A stretch of 64,000 nt of DNA from Arthrobacter sp. MMS18-M83 (GCF_026683955.1 NZ_CP113343.1:4464001-4528000), one strand, 5' to 3'; positions 17,343 to 26,560 are shown, numbered from the stretch's first letter. Numbers and translations are program-made. The notes: a model not told the origin generated them from the letters alone.

Positions 17343-18579
17343 GCCTGGTAGCCCGCAGGGCGATGCCTACGGCGAACATGAGGACGCCCACGCCCGCTGA
17401 TAGCGGGGGGAGGGTGGCTACCAGGACCACGCAAGCCAAGGCCCCGAACACTTGGAGTGCTTTGGGGTATCGCCGGTCTGCGGTCGGCTGGGTGAACGCG
17501 GCAATATTGGCGACCAAATAGTAGATGAGCACGCCGAACGAGGAGAAACCGATCGCACCGCGCACATCGCCGACGGCGACGACCACGCAGATCACAGCGG
17601 CCAGTGTGACTTCGGCCCTGTGCGGGACGCGATAGCGCGGATGGACGGCGGCGAGCCAATGGGGTAGATCATGGTGCCTGGCCATGGCCAGCGTGGTCCG
17701 GCCCAATCCGGCGATGAGTGCCAGCAAGGCGCCCAAGGCGGCGACAGCGGCTCCCACGCGGACCACGGGAACGGCCCAAGACAAGGTTCCGTTTTCGACG
17801 GCAGCGGCGAGCGGTGTTGGTGTGCCTGCCACGCCGTCCGGGCCGAGGGCTGCGAGCAGGGTCACCGCAATGATGGCGTAGAGAATGACTGTGATGCCCA
17901 ATGCGATCCCGATGGCGCGCGGGATTGAGCGCCTGGGGTCGCGGACCTCCTCTCCCATGGTCGCGATCCTCGCATAGCCCGCGAAGGCGAAGAACAGCAG
18001 CCCGGCGGACTGGAGGATCCCGTACCATCCGTGCGCAAGCAGGCCGTCCCCAAGGATGCCGGCCGGCGCGGGAGCAGAGCCGCCCCAGCAGGCTGCCAAG
18101 GCAATGGCGAGGGCCGCCAGTACGGCGAGAACCAGAATGCGGGTCAGGCCGGCCGTGCGCGTCACCCCGTGATAGTTCACGGCGGCAAGGACGACGACGG
18201 CGGCGATCGCCACGGGACGCTCCCACCCTGCGGGTGCGGCATAGGCAGCGAAGGTCATCGCCATGGCAGCGGCGCTAGCGGTCTTCCCGATCACGAAGCC
18301 CCACCCGGCCACGTATCCGGACCACGGTCCCAGCCGCTCGCGCCCGTAAATGTAGGTTCCACCCGACGTCGGGTATGCGGCGGCGAGCTGGGCGGAAGAC
18401 GTCGCGTTGCAGAATGCCACCGCTGCCGAGACCACAAGCCCAATCAGGAGACCTGATCCTGCGGCGGAAGCGGCCGGGGTGAAGGCCGCGAACACGCCGG
18501 CGCCAATCATGGAGCCCAAGCCAATCACGACCGCGTCAAAGGTACCCAGCCGACGGGCCAGGGCCTGGGGGTTGCTCAT
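17332..18579 (-). CDS. APC-family amino acid permease
   Basis: This 415-residue membrane protein belongs to the amino acid-polyamine-organocation family. The conserved first helix reads VVIGLGSMIGAGVF (about 17-30), followed by the AAYPTSGGTYIYGRERLGPW motif at helix 3 and a further ten or so membrane segments. The consensus helix 6 appears as GLLFFAFAGYARIATMGEEV. Start ATG 18579 follows AAGGAG. Length is at the short end for the family (12 helices), with no C-terminal extension. Neighbours do not identify the substrate. It ends tail to tail with, and overlaps by 11 bases, the broken MFS gene. Confidence 0.88.
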   Translation of the reverse strand: MSNPQALARRLGTFDAVVIGLGSMIGAGVFAAFTPAASAAGSGLLIGLVVSAAVAFCNATSSAQLAAAYPTSGGTYIYGRERLGPWSGYVAGWGFVIGKTASAAAMAMTFAAYAAPAGWERPVAIAAVVVLAAVNYHGVTRTAGLTRILVLAVLAALAIALAACWGGSAPAPAGILGDGLLAHGWYGILQSAGLLFFAFAGYARIATMGEEVRDPRRSIPRAIGIALGITVILYAIIAVTLLAALGPDGVAGTPTPLAAAVENGTLSWAVPVVRVGAAVAALGALLALIAGLGRTTLAMARHHDLPHWLAAVHPRYRVPHRAEVTLAAVICVVVAVGDVRGAIGFSSFGVLIYYLVANIAAFTQPTADRRYPKALQVFGALACVVLVATLPPLSAGVGVLMFAVGIALRATRLNR

Positions 18580-18663
18580 GGGGGTTCTCCTTCGGCGCTC
18601 AGACCCAGCTTAAGTCCTGGGTCCGCCCCGAAGTGCACGGCGCATTCGAGACTGCCGGGGGCG

Positions 18664-19914
18664 CTAGGAGTGCCCCGTGATTGTCAGGACGATGAGGACA
18701 CAGTTGAGGCCGACGATGAGTGCCGCGCTGGTCCACCCGGCAATCTTCAATGCTGTTGAATCTGTGTGGATGCCCATGACTTCGCGCTTGCCAGTGAGCC
18801 GAATCAGCGGAATCAAGGCGAAAGGAATGCCGAAGCTGAGGAGGACCTGGCTCAATACGAGTGCCAGTGTGGGTTCTATTCCGGCTCCGAGAATGATCAA
18901 GGCCGGGATCAACGTGATGACCCGGCGGAGCAGGAGTGGCACACGGATCTTGAGAAGGCCACCCATCACTGTTGCTCCGGCATAGCATCCCACGGACGTC
19001 GAGGCCAGGCCCGAGGCCAGCAGGCCGACGCCGAAAGCGACGCCAATGATTGGACCTAGAGCCGAGGTGACTGCGGCATGGGCTCCTGCGATGGTGTCAG
19101 TCCCTTCGACTCCCCGCAGGCTGGAGGCGGCCAAAAGGAGCATGGCAATGTTCACAACCCCCGCCAGCATCAACGCCCCCGCGACATCCACCCGGGTTGC
19201 CCTGATGAGTTTCGTCCGCACCGCCGGATCTTGGGAGAAGCCATGCCTGTCACGGGCCAGGGCGGAATGCAGGTAGATGGCGTGCGGCATGACGGTGGCA
19301 CCGAGCATGCTGGCGGCGAGGAGGACCGTGTCCGTGCCTTCGAAGCGCGGCACCAAACCTGCCAACACGCCTCCGGTCTCCGGCGGACTGACGAAGAGTC
19401 CCGAAACGAAACCGACGGCGATGACCGCCAAGAGCATCATAATGGCGTATTCGAAGGACTTTTGGCCCCGTGACGACTGGAGCGTTAGGAGCATCATGGA
19501 TGCCAGCCCGATGATGAAACCACCCATGAGAAGCGGCAGCCCGAAGAGGAGGTTGAGCGCTACGGCTCCGCCGATGACTTCAGCCATGTCTGTGGCCCCG
19601 GCAACGACTTCTGCCTGGACCCAAAAAAGCCTGCGGCGGTGTGTTCCCAGGCGCTTACCGAGGAGTTCGGGAAGGCTGTGGCCCGTGGCCAAACCTAGTT
19701 TCGCAGACTGGTACTGCACCAAGACCGCCATGATGTTTGCTGCAACCAAGACCCACACGAGCAAGTAGCCATAGTTCGCACCGGCAGTCAGATTTGCCGC
19801 GACGTTTCCCGGATCCACGTAGGCGATCGCAGCCACGAAAGCTGGTCCCAACAAAAGTAGCCGGGACCGCCACCGGGGCTTGCTCGCCGGTTGCATCGCA
19901 AGAGTGGTGGCCAT
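18664..19914 (-). CDS. mntH: Nramp-family manganese transporter
   Basis: The protein (416 residues) is a proton-coupled divalent metal importer, most likely for Mn(II). The metal-binding DPGN motif is at 34-37 within AYVDPGNVAANLTAGA, and the matching helix 6 motif appears as GATVMPHAIYLHSAL near 209. About eleven membrane segments are visible. Start ATG 19914 is preceded by GAGGAAA. The upstream region has a pair of TTAGG-type half sites consistent with control by a DtxR/MntR-family repressor (see 19962-19997). Together with the terC riboswitch near 61 kb this suggests tight manganese control in this organism. Confidence 0.92.
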   Translation of the reverse strand: MATTLAMQPASKPRWRSRLLLLGPAFVAAIAYVDPGNVAANLTAGANYGYLLVWVLVAANIMAVLVQYQSAKLGLATGHSLPELLGKRLGTHRRRLFWVQAEVVAGATDMAEVIGGAVALNLLFGLPLLMGGFIIGLASMMLLTLQSSRGQKSFEYAIMMLLAVIAVGFVSGLFVSPPETGGVLAGLVPRFEGTDTVLLAASMLGATVMPHAIYLHSALARDRHGFSQDPAVRTKLIRATRVDVAGALMLAGVVNIAMLLLAASSLRGVEGTDTIAGAHAAVTSALGPIIGVAFGVGLLASGLASTSVGCYAGATVMGGLLKIRVPLLLRRVITLIPALIILGAGIEPTLALVLSQVLLSFGIPFALIPLIRLTGKREVMGIHTDSTALKIAGWTSAALIVGLNCVLIVLTITGHS

Positions 19915-19961
19915 GGTTTCCTCAACGTCGGGGATGCGAACATGATGAGGATACCGTTAAG

Positions 19962-19997
19962 TTAGGCATACCGAAAAGTAGTTTTTAGGTATGGCTT
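19962..19997. promoter_or_regulatory. Candidate MntR/DtxR-family operator upstream of mntH
   Basis: Two related sites lie 48-83 bases upstream of the mntH start. TTAGGCATACCGAA (19962-19975) is an imperfect palindrome with 10 of 14 positions symmetric, and TTTAGGTATGGCTT (19984-19997) repeats the half site. The first would fall between a possible -10 (TATCCT on the minus strand at 19949-19954) and its -35. The assignment to MntR is inferred from position and the TTAGG half site; no regulator gene is adjacent. Confidence 0.5.
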
Positions 19998-20032
19998 GAG
20001 AATGGGCTACTCCCAACTGACTGGCAGTAGGT

Positions 20033-20047
20033 GTCGTTTTGGCGGTT
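20033..20047. repeat. Target site duplication, left copy
   Basis: The sequence GTCGTTTTGGCGGTT directly precedes the left IS end (TGTCATG) and is repeated without mismatch at 21486-21500. Fifteen bases is within the range reported for IS481-family elements. Confidence 0.85.
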
Positions 20048-21485
20048 TGTCATGTCTCGGGACCTCGTGGACAGTTCATGTCTCATGACCTTGTGGACGG
20101 TTGATGTCTCATGACTTCGTGGACACTTCGTCCGTGGGTGGTTTGAGGCGCGGGTAGCGTGTCCGTTTCCGGCGTGCTCCGGCGGGGTCTGCTGCGATGC
20201 CTGAGGGTTTGCCGTTGCCGACGTAGCGGGTGCCTTTGACAGGCAGGGGGTGGGTGGTGATCTCGGTGCCGCGGGTGTCGAAGAACATGATCTCGGCGTG
20301 GTCGTAAACGATGTGCACGGTGCTCCCGGCCTGGTCCTGGCCGATGTTGAACGCGGTTCCCAGCACGGTAACGCGGCCGTCGTTCCTGACGAGCCGTTGC
20401 GTGCTCTGTGCCGGTGCCGGAACGGTCATGGCGGGTTCCGGGAGGGCCGGTGCGGGTGTTTTCGGGGTCGCGTCCCAGGCTTCCTGCGGGGTCAGGGCCC
20501 CGGGCAGGGCCTGGTGTTCGCGTTCGGTGTTGTAGTAGTGGTCGAAGGTATCGATCTGGGCTTGCAGGACGGGAATCGACGGGGCCGCCGGCTGGCGGTG
20601 CAGGTACTGGTGCAGGGTGCGGTGGAAGCGTTCGTTCTTGCCCTGGGTGGTGGGTTTGCCCGGTCTGCCGGTGATCGGTTCCACACCGTGGGATTTGAGG
20701 AACTCCACGAGTGCGCCGGTGCGTCCGCGGCGGGTCGGGTTCAGGGCCGCGCCGTTGTCGGAGAGGAATTTCTCCGGCACGCCGTGGCGTTCGATGGCCA
20801 GGGCGACGACGGCGATCGCGGCCTCGCTCGTTTCCCCGGTGGCCGCCAGGGAGGCCAGGGCCAGGCGGGAGTGGTCATCGAGGAGCTGGAAGACCGCCAC
20901 GGTCTTCCCGTCGGCCAGCCGCCACTCGGTCGCGTCGATCTGCCAGCACGCGTTCGGTTGCGGGTAGACGAACCGCTGGTAGGCGCTGCGGGGCTTCTTC
21001 CGCGGCTCGGGCACCACGACACCGGCCCGGTCGAAGATCCTGGCCACCGTCGCCCGGGACGGCGGGGCGAAGCCTTGCCGGGACAGCTTTGCGATTACCG
21101 ACAACGGGCCGTGATCCAGCCCCTTGGCCTCAAGATCCGCCCGGGTGGCCAGGAGGAGTTCGACCATCGCCGGTGCCGTGGCTTTCGGGCTGGTCAACGG
21201 CACCGGGCGCTTGATCTCCAGGGCCTTCACCGGCCCGACGCGTCCGGCCGCCGTGCGGACCTTGTAGAACCAGGCACGCGAGACACCGTGTTCGGTGCAG
21301 AACGCGCTCACGGCACCGCGTGGCGCATCGGCCGGCCACGTAGCAACGGCATGACGGACACTGATCTTCGGGGCGGGTTTGCTCATGAACCAGAGCAAAC
21401 CCGCCCCGTCTGTCTACGAGGTCCTGAGACACACTGTCCACGAAGTCATGAGACATAAGTGTCCATTAAGTCATGAGACTCCACA
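20048..21485. mobile_element. IS481-family insertion sequence, 1438 bp, complete
   Basis: The element is bounded by TGTCATGTCTC at the left and the inverse of TGTGGAGTCTC at the right, and by a perfect 15-bp direct repeat. It carries one transposase on the minus strand. Each end has three iterated copies of a unit resembling ATGTCTCATGACTTCGTGG: starts at 20052, 20078 and 20104 on the left (exact 26-base period) and, inverted, at about 21411, 21435 and 21460 on the right. These are probably transposase-binding sites. Intact ends, duplication and open reading frame suggest a recent, possibly still active insertion. Confidence 0.9.
20109..21386 (-). CDS. IS481-family transposase (DDE integrase core)
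   Basis: The 425-residue transposase has an N-terminal helix-turn-helix region (GAVSAFCTEHGVSRAWFYKV) and a retroviral-type integrase core. The acidic triad is in WQIDATEW (first Asp), FLSDNGA (second Asp) and TTQGKNERFHRTL (Glu), followed by the HYYNTEREHQAL motif typical of IS481/IS3-related enzymes. A C-terminal domain of about 100 residues (GRVTVLGTAFNIG, EIMFFDTRGTEI) resembles the SH3-like tail of this group. I chose ATG 21386; an in-frame TTG lies four codons upstream. The frame is intact. Confidence 0.92.
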   Translation of the reverse strand: MSKPAPKISVRHAVATWPADAPRGAVSAFCTEHGVSRAWFYKVRTAAGRVGPVKALEIKRPVPLTSPKATAPAMVELLLATRADLEAKGLDHGPLSVIAKLSRQGFAPPSRATVARIFDRAGVVVPEPRKKPRSAYQRFVYPQPNACWQIDATEWRLADGKTVAVFQLLDDHSRLALASLAATGETSEAAIAVVALAIERHGVPEKFLSDNGAALNPTRRGRTGALVEFLKSHGVEPITGRPGKPTTQGKNERFHRTLHQYLHRQPAAPSIPVLQAQIDTFDHYYNTEREHQALPGALTPQEAWDATPKTPAPALPEPAMTVPAPAQSTQRLVRNDGRVTVLGTAFNIGQDQAGSTVHIVYDHAEIMFFDTRGTEITTHPLPVKGTRYVGNGKPSGIAADPAGARRKRTRYPRLKPPTDEVSTKS

Positions 21486-21500
21486 GTCGTTTTGGCGGTT
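21486..21500. repeat. Target site duplication, right copy
   Basis: This is an exact second copy of GTCGTTTTGGCGGTT immediately after the right IS end (CTCCACA). See the left copy at 20033-20047. Confidence 0.85.
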
Positions 21501-21535
21501 CATAACGACAACAACTGTGAGTTAGTTGGGTGAGT

Positions 21536-22513
21536 TTAGGCGTGGGTCGGTTCTTCGACGAGGGCGGTGGCGATGCTGTCAGCATCCTCAAGTGCGGCGA
21601 GATACCGCTCGGCATCCAAGGCGGCCGCGCAGCCTGTGCCGGCGGCCGTAATGGCTTGGCGGTAGCGGTGGTCCACTGCGTCACCGCAGGCAAAGACCCC
21701 GGAAAGATTGGTGACCGTGGTGGGGGAGTCAACCTTGATGTAGCCTTCGGCGTCGAGATCCACCTGGCCTGCAACAAGGTCCGTCCGAGGGACATGTCCA
21801 ATGGCCACGAATAGGCCCGTGGCCGTATGTTCGCGCGTTTCACCGGTGCGGGTGTCAGCCAGGGTCACGCCGGTGACCTTGGCCTCGCCGTGGATGGCGG
21901 CGATGGCCGAGTTCCAGGCGAAGCGGATTTTCGGATTGTCCTTGGCACGCTGGGCCATGATTCGCGAGGCTCGGAGCTCTTCCCTGCGGACGACGACGGT
22001 CACGGTCTTGGCGAACCGGGTCAAGAACGTTGCTTCTTCCATGGCCGAGTCTCCGCCGCCTACCACCACAATGTCCTGCTCGCGGAAGAAGAAGCCATCG
22101 CACGTGGCGCACCAGGAGACGCCATGCCCGCTGAGTCTCTTCTCCTCCGGCAAGCCAAGCTCCTTGTAGGCGGAGCCGGTCGCGAGGATCACGGCCAGTG
22201 CCTTGTGGGAATCGCCCGACCCGGTGACCACGCGCTTCAGGTGCCCGGCCAGCTGGACTTCAGTGACGTCGTCGAACACTATCCTGGCACCGAAGCGCTC
22301 GGCCTGGTCCTGCAGGCCCTCCATAAGTTCGGGGCCCTGGATGCCGGCAGGAAAGCCGGGGAAGTTCTCCACTTCCGTGGTGTTCATCAGCGCGCCGCCA
22401 GCGGTGACTGATCCGGCAAGGACCAAGGGATTCAGGCCCGCCCGGGCTGCGTAGATTGCCGCAGTGTAGCCGGCGGGGCCGGACCCGATGATGACCAACT
22501 GTTCTTTGCTCAT
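21536..22513 (-). CDS. trxB: Thioredoxin-disulfide reductase
   Basis: This 325-residue FAD flavoenzyme reduces thioredoxin with NADPH. The N-terminal FAD fold is [19 protein letters not shown], the redox CATC is at 135-138, the NADPH fold is [13 protein letters not shown], and the C-terminal FAD motif is [19 protein letters not shown]. Start is ATG 22513. In many actinobacteria trxB pairs with trxA near the replication origin; here no trxA adjoins, so this may be a second copy or a low-molecular-weight reductase paralog. The IS insertion lies about 35 bases beyond its stop and does not damage it. Confidence 0.92.
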   Translation of the reverse strand: MSKEQLVIIGSGPAGYTAAIYAARAGLNPLVLAGSVTAGGALMNTTEVENFPGFPAGIQGPELMEGLQDQAERFGARIVFDDVTEVQLAGHLKRVVTGSGDSHKALAVILATGSAYKELGLPEEKRLSGHGVSWCATCDGFFFREQDIVVVGGGDSAMEEATFLTRFAKTVTVVVRREELRASRIMAQRAKDNPKIRFAWNSAIAAIHGEAKVTGVTLADTRTGETREHTATGLFVAIGHVPRTDLVAGQVDLDAEGYIKVDSPTTVTNLSGVFACGDAVDHRYRQAITAAGTGCAAALDAERYLAALEDADSIATALVEEPTHA

Positions 22514-22580
22514 AGACAAGTGCAACAAGGACGGGGGGCTTCAATCAAGGGCTCGTCAGTCCAAAGTGCATAATGGGTGA

Positions 22581-23099
22581 ATGTCTAGCGAAGCCGGAGC
22601 CGTCCTGATCCGGCCCATGAGTCCTGAGGATTGGCCCGAGGTCCGCGCGATTTTTACTGAGGGCATCGAGACCGGGCAGGCCACCTTCGAGGTGGCTGCC
22701 CCGGAGTGGGAACAATTCAACGCAAGCCGCCTTCCGGATCACCGCTTCGTCGCCGAAGTATCCGGCCGCGTGTTGGGCTGGACGGCTGTTTCCGCGGTGT
22801 CGGCCCGCCCGGCTTATGCCGGCGTGGTCGAACACTCCGTCTATGTCGCCGGGTCTGCGCGCGGGCGGGGCGTCGGAAGCCTGCTCCTGCAAGCCCTGGC
22901 TGAGTCGACCGAACGGCATGGCATCTGGACCATCCAATCCAGCATTTTCCCCGAAAACCAGGCCAGCATCCGCCTTCACCAAGCGAATGGCTTCACCATC
23001 GTTGGGAGGCGTGAACGCATCGCGCGGATGAGCGCGGGACCCCTGTCCGGCCAATGGCGGGATACGCTGCTGCTTGAACGCCGCTCCCGCCGGGTCTGA
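22581..23099 (+). CDS. GNAT N-acetyltransferase, phosphinothricin-acetyltransferase-like
   Basis: The 172-residue enzyme carries the PAT-type GNAT pattern: IRPMSPEDWPEVRAIF at the N-terminus, FVAEVSGRVLGWTAVSAVS, then VEHSVYVAGSARGRGVG as the acetyl-CoA loop and a C-terminal RLHQANGFTIVG. Members acetylate small amines such as phosphinothricin, methionine sulfone or sulfoximine. The start ATG 22581 is only six bases after CATAAT (22569-22574), so the transcript may be leaderless. It diverges from trxB with about 67 bases between starts. Confidence 0.82.
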   Translation: MSSEAGAVLIRPMSPEDWPEVRAIFTEGIETGQATFEVAAPEWEQFNASRLPDHRFVAEVSGRVLGWTAVSAVSARPAYAGVVEHSVYVAGSARGRGVGSLLLQALAESTERHGIWTIQSSIFPENQASIRLHQANGFTIVGRRERIARMSAGPLSGQWRDTLLLERRSRRV

Positions 23100-23137
23100 A
23101 GCGCTTCCGCGAGTCGGGGACCGGCAGCCCCGGCGGC

Positions 23138-23830
23138 TCATACCATGTGGCAGAGGCTGTTGAGGGCGGCCCATTGGAGAAGCATGATCGACTTTCCGTC
23201 CACGATGCGACCGTCGTCGATCATGGCCAGAGCATCGGCGAAGGTAATCTCGATGGTTTCGATGTCCTCGCCCTCCGAGGCTACTCCGCCGCCGAGGCCT
23301 GTCTGGTCCGCCGGGGTGTATGGCGCGACGTAGAAGTGCAGCCGTTCGGTGACCGATCCGGGACTCATGTATGCGTCGAAGACATGCCGCAGCGCTCCAA
23401 CTTCGACGCCGAGCTCCTCGCTTGCCTCGCGACGGATAGCCGTTTCGGGATCGTCGTCGTCCAGCAAACCGGCCGCAGTCTCGATCAGCATCCCGTCCGG
23501 ATGATCGTTGACGTAGGCCGGGAAGCGGAACTGCCGGGTGAGTAGAACAGTGCCCCGGCCGGCGTCGTACAACAGAATCGTCGCGCCATTCCCTCGATCG
23601 TAACTTTCGCGTTGCTCCGTGACCCATCGGCCATCGCTGCGGCGGTAGTCGAAGGTGGTGCGACGCAGCACGTGCCAACCGTCCGAGGTCACTTCGACGT
23701 CTCGAACAACGACGGCGGGATTGCGGTCGAGGCCGCGGCCAGCTTGGTCGAGACCGGTACGGCCGCGGTGGTCTGGTACATCAATTCCAGAACGCAACGT
23801 TGTGGGAGGGGCATCGTTTCTCCGAGTCAT
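23138..23830 (-). CDS. NUDIX hydrolase, NudK (GDP-mannose pyrophosphatase)-like
   Basis: This protein, about 230 residues, has a complete Nudix box GLLDDDDPETAIRREASEELG. Preceding blocks SDGWHVLRRTTFDY and ESYDRGNGATILLY and the following TRQFRFPAYVNDHPDGMLIE closely match the NudK group, which hydrolyses GDP-mannose and related sugar nucleotides. The first 45 residues are atypical, and the start (ATG 23830) is uncertain; upstream ATG 23848 is also in frame. It is divergent from the DeoR-type regulator with only about 45 bases between starts, which suggests shared control. Confidence 0.82.
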   Translation of the reverse strand: MTRRNDAPPTTLRSGIDVPDHRGRTGLDQAGRGLDRNPAVVVRDVEVTSDGWHVLRRTTFDYRRSDGRWVTEQRESYDRGNGATILLYDAGRGTVLLTRQFRFPAYVNDHPDGMLIETAAGLLDDDDPETAIRREASEELGVEVGALRHVFDAYMSPGSVTERLHFYVAPYTPADQTGLGGGVASEGEDIETIEITFADALAMIDDGRIVDGKSIMLLQWAALNSLCHMV

Positions 23831-23876
23831 CCCGATAGAATAGCGCATAATCGTGCAACATCAGGAAGGAACGCGC

Positions 23877-24635
23877 ATGCTTGCTGCCGAACGACTCGGA
23901 TACCTCCTCACGCGCTTAGCCACCGATGGCAAGGTGATAGCCAAAGACATCGCCCATGAGCTTGGATTATCCGAAGACAGTGTGCGCCGCGATCTGCGCG
24001 AGCTTGCCGCAGCCGGGCTCTGCCAACGTGTGTATGGCGGTGCGCTACCGGTTTCTCCTGCCATCGCCGACTATGCCACCCGCGTTGCGGTATCGCCGGA
24101 GAGCAAGGACCGCATTGCTACCCGCGCCGCTTCGCTCGTCCAGCCGGGTTCCGCCGTGATCCTCGACGGCGGCACCAGCACCCTCGCGGTGGTTCACGCG
24201 CTGCCCGCCGAGCTCGACTGTACTGTGATTACCCACAGCCCAACCATTGCCTCTGCGCTTGTCGACCACCCCCTCATCGAGGTCTTCCTCCTCGGTGGTC
24301 GGTTGTTCAAACACTCTGCAGTGACCTGCGGGGCTGCGGCCGTCGAGGCCACCCATGCCATTTCCGCCGAGTTGTTCTTCCTCGGTGTCACCGGAGTCCA
24401 CCCCGTCCGCGGACTGACAACCGCCGACGCCGACGAAGCCGCAATGAAACGCACTCTGGCCGCCCGTGCGGCAGATACCTACGTCCTCGCCAGCACCGAG
24501 AAGATCGGTGCCGCTTCACGCTATTCGGTATTGCCTTTTGCCAGCGTCGCCGGCATCATCACCGATGCACCAGCCAAAGATCCGACCATGAGGGAGCTCT
24601 CGGACCTTGGGGTCACCCTCATTGGCGCCGATTGA
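23877..24635 (+). CDS. DeoR/GlpR-family transcriptional regulator
   Basis: This is a 252-residue repressor-type protein. An N-terminal winged helix (AAERLGYLLTRLATDGK, then AKDIAHELGLSEDSVRRDL) is followed by the DeoR sensor domain with SAVILDGGTSTLAVVHAL, a TVITHSPTIASAL strand and FFLGVTGVHPVRGLTTAD, expected to bind a phosphorylated sugar. The start is ATG 23877, with AGGAAGGA just upstream. It is divergent from the NudK-like gene, the natural candidate for its target. No sugar kinase or transporter is nearby. Confidence 0.88.
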   Translation: MLAAERLGYLLTRLATDGKVIAKDIAHELGLSEDSVRRDLRELAAAGLCQRVYGGALPVSPAIADYATRVAVSPESKDRIATRAASLVQPGSAVILDGGTSTLAVVHALPAELDCTVITHSPTIASALVDHPLIEVFLLGGRLFKHSAVTCGAAAVEATHAISAELFFLGVTGVHPVRGLTTADADEAAMKRTLAARAADTYVLASTEKIGAASRYSVLPFASVAGIITDAPAKDPTMRELSDLGVTLIGAD

Positions 24636-24710
24636 CTATTTTCGCCAGAATCGCATCACTTGTCGTCATCAGCCGAGTGCTCCGGGTGACCCGGAGACCC
24701 CTGGCTCGCG

Positions 24711-25307
24711 CTACTCCAGCCGGTCCTGGTGTGCGCGGACCACAAAGTGTTCAACCCGACGGTCCGGAACCAGCCAGATCAGCGCCACCACCGTATACGC
24801 GGCGACGGCAAGCAATGGATGCAGGAAGCAGAGGCCAAGACCAGCCAAGTAGATGAGGGGCGAGGTCTTCCCCTTCCAGTCCCTGCCCAGCGCCTGGGCG
24901 AGCGCTCCCTGCCGCCCCTGCTGCCTTATCAACGCCTGCTGCAGCACGAAGTAGGCAATGGCGGCGAAAAGCAGGTTGAACCCGTAAGCCAGCACGGGGA
25001 CCTCCATGAAGCCCGACTCGTCCATCCAACGTGTGCTGAACGGGAACAACGATAACCAGAACAACAGGTGCAGATTTGCCCAGAGGATCCCGCCGTTGAC
25101 TCGATCGGCCAAGTGGATCAGGTGGTGGTGATTGTTCCAATAGATCCCCACGTAGACGAAGCTGAGCAGGTAGCTAAGGAATGTCGGGAGGACACTCAGC
25201 AGGCTAGTCCAGCTGGGTTCCGGGGGTACCCGCAGTTCAAGGACCATGATGGTGATGACAATGGCGAGGACGCCGTCACTGAATGCCTCGAGCCGGTTCT
25301 TGTTCAT
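24711..25307 (-). CDS. TMEM175-family (DUF1211) potassium-channel-like membrane protein
   Basis: The protein of 198 residues starts MNKNRLEAFSDGVLAIVITIMVLEL, which contains the TMEM175 hallmark RxxxFSDGV (residues 5-13) in the first helix, and has six membrane segments. Bacterial members form tetrameric potassium-permeable channels. A conserved YWNNHHHLI lies in helix 2-3, followed by NLHLLFWLSLFPFSTRW. Start ATG 25307 follows GAAGG. Its physiological role here is unknown. It converges on the DeoR gene and lies upstream of nothing obvious. Confidence 0.88.
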   Translation of the reverse strand: MNKNRLEAFSDGVLAIVITIMVLELRVPPEPSWTSLLSVLPTFLSYLLSFVYVGIYWNNHHHLIHLADRVNGGILWANLHLLFWLSLFPFSTRWMDESGFMEVPVLAYGFNLLFAAIAYFVLQQALIRQQGRQGALAQALGRDWKGKTSPLIYLAGLGLCFLHPLLAVAAYTVVALIWLVPDRRVEHFVVRAHQDRLE

Positions 25308-25458
25308 CGGTTTGCCTTCATGGGGACATCATCGTTGGTGCGGACTCCCGTCGCAAAGCGATACTCGCCGACAGCGGAAAGCCCCACGGGGCACAAGCAC
25401 GCGGCCAGAGCGACGGTGCAAATGCCCCGCAGGGACTTTTGGGAGGGACGAATCAGGT

Positions 25459-26502
25459 CTAGCCCAGTGTGGACGTATCGATGACGAAGCGGTACCGCAC
25501 GTCGGACGCGAGCACGCGCTCGTAGGCGTCGTTGATCTTGTCTGCCGGGATGACCTCGATCTCGGCACCGAGTCCATGCTCGGCGCAGAAGTCCAGCATT
25601 TCCTGGGTCTCACGGATGCCGCCGATCGCGGATCCGGCGAAGGAGTGCCGTCCGGTAATGAGCGAGAACACGTTGACCGGGAGCGGCTCCGCGGGTGCGC
25701 CCACGTTCACCAAGGCGCCGTCGAGGGCCAGCAACTGCAGGTAGGAGCTGATGTCGATCGGGGCGCTCACGGTGTTGATGATCAGGTCAAAAGTGCCGGC
25801 GAGCGATTCAAACGTTGCAGGGTCGCTCGTGGCGTAGTAGTGGTCTGCGCCCAAGCGCAGGCCGTCTTCAAGCTTCTTCAATGACTGGGACAACACGGTG
25901 ACGTCAGCACCCATTGCGTGTGCGAGCTTGACGGCCATGTGGCCCAGCCCGCCGAGTCCGACCACGGCGACCTTCGTGCCGGGACCGGCGCCCCAGTGCC
26001 GAAGCGGCGAATAGGTGGTGATGCCTGCGCACAGCAGGGGAGCGGCGGCGTCGAGCTCTATTCCTTCAGGGATCCGTACGACGAAGTCCTCGGTCACCAC
26101 AACGTGGGTGGAGTATCCGCCCTGGGTGATGGTCCCGTCGCGGTCGACGGCGCCATAGGTCCCGGTCATGCCCTTGAGGCAGTACTGCTCCTCGCCCTTG
26201 CGGCAGTTCTCGCATTCGCCGCAGGAGTTGACCATGCAGCCCACACCTACCCGGTCGCCGACCTTGTGGCGGGTGACTTCGGCGCCGACTTCGGTGACAA
26301 TACCGGCGATTTCATGGCCGGGAGCGAGGGGGTAGGACTGTGGTCCCCAGTCGCCGCGGACGGTGTGGATGTCTGAATGGCAGATGCCTGCGTACTTGAT
26401 CTCGATCAGCACGTCGTGGGCGCCGACGTCGCGGCGCTCAATGGTGGTCGGGATGAGGGCCTCGCTCGCGGACGGCGCGGCGTAAGCATTCACGGTAAGC
26501 AT
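25459..26502 (-). CDS. Zinc-dependent alcohol dehydrogenase (YahK/AdhC type)
   Basis: This is a 347-residue medium-chain dehydrogenase. Catalytic zinc residues lie in [10 protein letters not shown] and [10 protein letters not shown], the structural zinc Cys cluster is [15 protein letters not shown], and the dinucleotide fold is [20 protein letters not shown]. The pattern, including [20 protein letters not shown], matches the NADP-dependent YahK/CAD-like aldehyde reductases with broad aldehyde specificity. I chose ATG 26502 (MLTVNAY), preceded by AGGAG. It is monocistronic: the CehA-like gene upstream is closed by a strong hairpin at 26561-26606. Confidence 0.9.
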   Translation of the reverse strand: MLTVNAYAAPSASEALIPTTIERRDVGAHDVLIEIKYAGICHSDIHTVRGDWGPQSYPLAPGHEIAGIVTEVGAEVTRHKVGDRVGVGCMVNSCGECENCRKGEEQYCLKGMTGTYGAVDRDGTITQGGYSTHVVVTEDFVVRIPEGIELDAAAPLLCAGITTYSPLRHWGAGPGTKVAVVGLGGLGHMAVKLAHAMGADVTVLSQSLKKLEDGLRLGADHYYATSDPATFESLAGTFDLIINTVSAPIDISSYLQLLALDGALVNVGAPAEPLPVNVFSLITGRHSFAGSAIGGIRETQEMLDFCAEHGLGAEIEVIPADKINDAYERVLASDVRYRFVIDTSTLG

Positions 26503-26560
26503 GTTTCTCCTGTTTATGGACGGAGGATTGGCACTATCCATCCAACAGGAGATTTCCGGT

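Larger units (their letters stand above)
20012..21530. repeat. Palindromic repeat split by the IS element
   Basis: Removing the IS and one copy of its target duplication restores a hairpin. The left arm is 20012-20038 (begins CCCAACTGACTGGCAG) and the right arm is 21504-21530 (ends GTTAGTTGGG); 22 of 27 positions pair, with a loop containing TTGGCGGTTCAT. The element shares ACTGGCAG-AG-GTCGTTTT with the palindrome at 14971-15031. The IS lies exactly in the loop. Confidence 0.65.

Noticed and set aside
24680..24696. Palindrome CTCCGGGT-G-ACCCGGAG between deoR-type and TMEM175 genes
   Set aside because: A one-base loop makes it a poor hairpin; its position between convergent genes hints at a terminator, but I would not list it as one.
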